Assembly (NCBI RefSeq): GCF_920984735.1
Contig: NZ_CAKLBU010000001.1
Span: forward strand, 1-64,000
Direction of reading: 5' to 3'
Origin: Pedobacter sp. Leaf250
GTDB lineage: Bacteria; Bacteroidota; Bacteroidia; Sphingobacteriales; Sphingobacteriaceae
DNA: 64,000 nt
Part shown: positions 60,831 to 64,000 of the stretch, piece after piece
How positions within the stretch are numbered: position 1 is the first letter of the stretch
Layout of the letters: each line of letters opens with the position of its first letter
Position numbers and translations under genes: made by a program
The notes under the pieces: generated by a model
Database searches by the model: none
What the model was told of the DNA's origin: nothing
Seen by the model: only the letters and a program-made list of their open reading frames with translations

Positions 60831-60838
60831 CAAAGTTA
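60831..60838 (-). promoter_or_regulatory. Candidate -7 box of the DUF4254 operon
   Basis: Minus strand TAACTTTG matches TAnnTTTG and ends 5 bases before the ATG at 60825. No convincing TTTG at the -33 distance, so it is tentative. Confidence 0.4.
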
Positions 60839-60847
60839 GGTTTTTTT

Positions 60848-60933
60848 ACCACAGATTTTCACAGATGAACACAGATTAAGGTTTACAAATATCCTAACAG
60901 AATATCTGTGTTAATCCTGTTCATCTGTGGTTA
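60848..60933. repeat. CACAGATT word hairpin between polX and DUF4254 genes
   Basis: ACCACAGATTTTCACAGATG then AACACAGATTA on the left. TCTGTGTTAATCCTGTTCAT then CTGTGGTTA on the right. Long imperfect inverted repeat made of one repeated word. Related words occur at 8789, 3309 and 53591. Confidence 0.75.
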
Positions 60934-60969
60934 ATTATATAAATCAAAATGTAATCTGCGTATCTGCGG

Positions 60970-62646
60970 CTAACCATTTTTAGTCTTAAAATATTCCGTA
61001 ATCTCTTCCAATGAAAAGGCATTTAGACATTTATCAGCGCTTAAACCACCTTTTCTGGCTACTAAAATACCGTAACGCATATCATGGAAACCCTCTGTTC
61101 TATGTGCATCTGGATTTATCGAAAGCAAGACACCTTTTTCTAGAGCATAGCGGTGCCAACGCCAGTCTAAATCTAAACGAAGCGGGTTTGCATTAACTTC
61201 TATAACCACCTTGTTAGCAGCACAAGCATCAATAATTTTTTTATAATCAATGGGGTAACCTGCACGGCTTAATAATAAACGCCCAGTTGGATGACCAAGG
61301 ATAGTTGTGTAAGGATTTTCAATGGCTTTTAATAAGCGGGCAGTTGCCTTGGCTTCATCCATGCGTAAATTGCTGTGCACAGAAGCGACAACGAAATCGA
61401 AAGTTCTGAGTATTTCATCGCTATAATCCAAAGAACCATCACTTAAAATATCACTTTCTATTCCTTTAAAAATTTTAAATGGTGCTAATTTTCTGTTCAA
61501 TTCATCAATTTCCTGATGTTGCCCAAAAACCCTTTGTTCATTCAAACCTTTGGCATAAACTGCCGTCTTTGAGTGGTCGCAAATGCCAAAATACTGTAAG
61601 TTCAATGTATCTTTACAATAAAGAGCCATCTGCTCGAGAGTATGAACGCCATCGCTCCAGGTTGAGTGGTTGTGCAAACTTCCTTTCAAATCATTATAAA
61701 CAATCAACTTTGGAAGTTTATTTTCTTTAGCTAATTCAATTTCATTAAAGCCTTCACGAAGTTCGGGTTCAATAAATGATAGCCCGGCTTTACTATAAAT
61801 AGCTTCTTCGTTTGAAAAAGGACCATCGCCAGCTAACTTTAAAACTTTTTCAACATGTTCGGTATTTCCAGTAAGCTTGAAATATTCCAAGTAGAAATCT
61901 GCTTTATCAACTACATAAATTTTAATTTTTAATCCGGCTGTATTTGTGGTAATAAATGCATCTTCACCGGCAATTAGTGAAAGTGGTTCGAAAAACTCCA
62001 AATTCGTTTGCACTTCTTCAATGTTTTCAGCACCGATTACAAATTCGAGTTCATCAATAATCTCACAAGCACGGCGAAATTGACCAGCAAATCCTATTAG
62101 TGAGTGATTGTCGACTTTAATTAGCCATCCAGAAATTTGTGTATGTAGCGTGTTGGCATAGCCCTCAACTTGTGCGTAGAGAAATCTTCCATTTGCAGCA
62201 AGTTTAAATTCGATAGCATTTTTAATTTCTTCCTGGGTTTTTAAGCCGAAACCTTTTGCTTCAATTAAACGATTTTCGTTACACGCGTAATAAAGTTCGC
62301 CAATACTTTCTATACCAAGCGTTCGCCAAATAATTAATATTTTCTTCGGCCCAATTCCTTTTATGCCTAGCATTTCGACAACACCCTCTGGCGTTTGACT
62401 AATGATGTCGTTTAGTTCTTTGAGTTCGCCGGTTTGTAATAGCTCAATAATTTTAGCCGCCAGACTTTTACCAATACCTTCAATTTTATCGATTTCCTCA
62501 ACAGGTTTATCTTTTAACGAAAATGGCAATTTATCAACCTTAAAATAGGCATTTGCCACCGATTTAATTTTGAAAGGATTTTCTTCGTGCAATTCCATTA
62601 ACTGCGATAAAAAACGTAATGTGCGGGCAATGGTTTTATTTTCCAT
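60970..62646 (-). CDS. polX: PolX-family DNA polymerase/PHP protein with altered polymerase site
   Basis: 558 residues. An 8-kDa-like N-terminal domain and helix-hairpin-helix motifs (EGIGKSLAAK at 56-65, IKGIGPKKI at 95-103) precede a polymerase-beta-like region (about 150-300). A C-terminal PHP domain (about 318-558) is complete: HNHSTWSDG with His325 and His327, CDHS (356-359), GIESDI, SVHS, GHPTGR and NPDAH. In the polymerase region, the normal GSxRR...DxD is GQFRR (188-192) with Glu199 and Glu201 in an ELEF motif, where active PolX has DLDF. The PHP 3'-5' exonuclease is thus probably active, and the polymerase probably weak or lost. Start at 62646 matches MENKTIARTL. Confidence 0.9.
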   Translation of the reverse strand: MENKTIARTLRFLSQLMELHEENPFKIKSVANAYFKVDKLPFSLKDKPVEEIDKIEGIGKSLAAKIIELLQTGELKELNDIISQTPEGVVEMLGIKGIGPKKILIIWRTLGIESIGELYYACNENRLIEAKGFGLKTQEEIKNAIEFKLAANGRFLYAQVEGYANTLHTQISGWLIKVDNHSLIGFAGQFRRACEIIDELEFVIGAENIEEVQTNLEFFEPLSLIAGEDAFITTNTAGLKIKIYVVDKADFYLEYFKLTGNTEHVEKVLKLAGDGPFSNEEAIYSKAGLSFIEPELREGFNEIELAKENKLPKLIVYNDLKGSLHNHSTWSDGVHTLEQMALYCKDTLNLQYFGICDHSKTAVYAKGLNEQRVFGQHQEIDELNRKLAPFKIFKGIESDILSDGSLDYSDEILRTFDFVVASVHSNLRMDEAKATARLLKAIENPYTTILGHPTGRLLLSRAGYPIDYKKIIDACAANKVVIEVNANPLRLDLDWRWHRYALEKGVLLSINPDAHRTEGFHDMRYGILVARKGGLSADKCLNAFSLEEITEYFKTKNG

Positions 62647-62765
62647 AAGTTGTAAAATTTGGAAACAATGAATTGAAACTAGAGGGAGGTGGAAGATGTA
62701 AAATGGATGAGTTAAGATGGATGAGGCTCTTATTCCATCATCCATCTTGCATTTTCCATAAAAAC
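62647..62765 (-). repeat. Stop/start word array, sppA to polX (CATCCATC type)
   Basis: Minus strand after the sppA stop: GGAAAATGCAAGATGGATGA. Further on, toward the polX ATG: CATCCATCTTAACTCATCCA and TTTTACATCTTCCACCTCCC. The halves are partly complementary. Confidence 0.7.
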
Positions 62766-64000
62766 CTACTTTATTACGGCCTCAAACGGCATTCTTGCTT
62801 GAATTCCAGAACTTTCAATAACCTTTTTCATTTGTTGATAAAGGAAATAATTATCACCTAATTCTTGTTTTGTATAGTAAGTTTTAATTCTATCTGTACC
62901 TTCATCCATCAACGATTTTAACGGATCTACAACATCAGGATACTCCACCACTTTATATTCTTTGATTTTTGCTTTTTTAGCAGCGGCTTTAATGGCATCG
63001 TTAAAACTTCCGATTCTGTCGGCTAAACCAATTTGAACAGCATCGGTTCCAATCCAAACGTGGCCACCACCAATGCTATCAATATAAGCTTTGCTTTTCT
63101 TTCTGCCATCTGCAACACGACTTACGAAGCCACTGTAAATTCTGTTTAATTCATTTTGGATAATAAATCTTTCTCCAGCTGTCATCGGGCGGTTCGTTGC
63201 CATGATATCGGCATACTTTCCGGTTTTTACACCATCAAATGTAATCCCAAGTTTGTTGGTCATCAAATTTTGAAAATTTGGAATAATACCAAATACACCG
63301 ATTGAACCTGTTATGGTATTTGGCTGAACGAAAATACTATCAGCGGCGCAACCAATATAATAACCGCCTGATGCTGCAACATCACCAAAAGAAGCAATTA
63401 CTGGTTTTTCTTTTTTAGTGAGGACAATCTCTCTCCAAATCACATCCGAAGCCAAAGCACTTCCTCCTGGAGAATTCACACGAATTACTACCGCTTTAAT
63501 ATCATCATCTAAACGGGCTTTACGAATGGCCCTAGAAATACGCTCAGAACCAATTTGGTTATCATTACCTTCGCCGCCACTAATTTCGCCATTGGCATAA
63601 ATTACGGCTACTTTATCTTTACCAGAACCAGATTCAGTATTATTTTTAGCATAATCATTAATCGAAACCGTTCTAACATTTTCTCCTCTGGTGCGGCCAG
63701 ATAAACCTTTCAATTCCTCCAAAATTTGATCTTTATATTTTAAGGCATCAATCATTTTGAAGTTTACTGCATCTTGCGGCTGTTGAACTCTATAATCATC
63801 AGCAATATTATAAAGGCTATCTTTTTGAATATCTCTACTTTTAGCAATATCAGTTAAAAAAGTGTTGTACAATCCGCCAACGTAAGCAGTAACTTGTTTG
63901 CGATTATAATCGCTCATTTTATCTAAAATAAAAGGCTCTACAGCACTTTTATAATTACCAACACGAATAACCTGCATTTCTACACCAACTTTTTCCAGCG
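62766..64000 (-). CDS. sppA: Signal peptide peptidase SppA, 67K type (cut by window edge)
   Basis: The C-terminal 411 or so residues of a membrane-bound serine protease that degrades signal peptides. Reading continues open past 64000 (residues LEKVGVE before the first Met), so the N-terminus is outside the window. Visible: VIRVGNYKSAVEPF and YNRKQVTAYVGGL in the first repeat. The second repeat has VAVIYANGEI, VIRVNSPGGSALASDVIW and the nucleophile Ser in GDVAASGGYYIGC. The double-domain length is that of the E. coli-type SppA. Separated from polX by a word-array spacer on the same strand. Confidence 0.93.
   Translation of the reverse strand, partial: LEKVGVEMQVIRVGNYKSAVEPFILDKMSDYNRKQVTAYVGGLYNTFLTDIAKSRDIQKDSLYNIADDYRVQQPQDAVNFKMIDALKYKDQILEELKGLSGRTRGENVRTVSINDYAKNNTESGSGKDKVAVIYANGEISGGEGNDNQIGSERISRAIRKARLDDDIKAVVIRVNSPGGSALASDVIWREIVLTKKEKPVIASFGDVAASGGYYIGCAADSIFVQPNTITGSIGVFGIIPNFQNLMTNKLGITFDGVKTGKYADIMATNRPMTAGERFIIQNELNRIYSGFVSRVADGRKKSKAYIDSIGGGHVWIGTDAVQIGLADRIGSFNDAIKAAAKKAKIKEYKVVEYPDVVDPLKSLMDEGTDRIKTYYTKQELGDNYFLYQQMKKVIESSGIQARMPFEAVIK

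Overview
This window looks like chromosomal DNA of a Sphingobacteriaceae member of the Bacteroidota, most like Pedobacter. The grounds are a low G+C content by eye, a short RpoD-type sigma factor without region 1.1, promoters of the TTTG / TAnnTTTG type, Bacteroidota-specific families (DUF4290, DUF4254, paired DUF2975 and HTH proteins), and arrays of MacB-type permeases ending in ALKYE. No database search was possible, so the genus is an inference.

Layout. 1-3300: a bestrophin-like channel, a small lipoprotein, a spacer full of interspersed repeats, and a stand-alone SUMT-type methyltransferase. 3600-11100: a storage and osmolyte block with glycogen synthase (glgA), ADP-glucose pyrophosphorylase (glgC), a GH15 glucoamylase/trehalase-like enzyme and, convergent to them, a fused trehalose-6-phosphate synthase/phosphatase. 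11286-32700: a divergent unit. A sensor kinase and an NtrC-type sigma-54 activator face a long operon that encodes an HlyD-type adaptor, a small secreted protein, an ABC ATPase, six tandem paralogous 8-TM MacB/FtsX permeases and a second, atypical ATPase. A near-consensus sigma-54 promoter and an upstream palindrome lie in the divergent gap, which suggests that the two-component pair controls the exporter operon. 32700-41800: a BtuF-like protein without signal peptide, tRNA-Leu(TAG), trigger factor, a four-helix-bundle (IVP-like) gene, clpP-clpX, AMP nucleosidase, rpoD, and a DUF2975/HTH pair. 42000-48500 (all minus strand): sucC and an uncharacterised eight-gene cluster with a winged-helix regulator, membrane proteins, a 40-residue mini-protein, a ferritin-like protein and a lipoprotein. 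An identical 22-bp palindromic site sits just upstream of two of its genes. 48700-64000: a lolD-type ATPase, an ATP-grasp N-domain protein, a HAD-fold protein that has lost its nucleophile, an S41 peptidase, dprA, a cystathionine beta-synthase/cysteine synthase, murA with Asp in place of the catalytic Cys, DUF4290, sixA, a GT9 glycosyltransferase, DUF4254, polX with an altered polymerase site, and the C-terminal part of sppA, which is cut by the window edge.

The strongest unexplained pattern is in the spacers. Many contain degenerate iterated words with a strict orientation. G-containing words follow stop codons, and their G-poor reverse complements run into the next start codon. Word choice is local (for example CTTGATACTAAATA, CCCTAAACCTTATG, AACTTATAACTTACAACTT, CATCCATCTT), but the grammar is the same throughout. 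Separate from these are several families of dispersed hairpin repeats of the kind common in Bacteroidota genomes. No CRISPR array, insertion sequence, prophage or integrase was seen.
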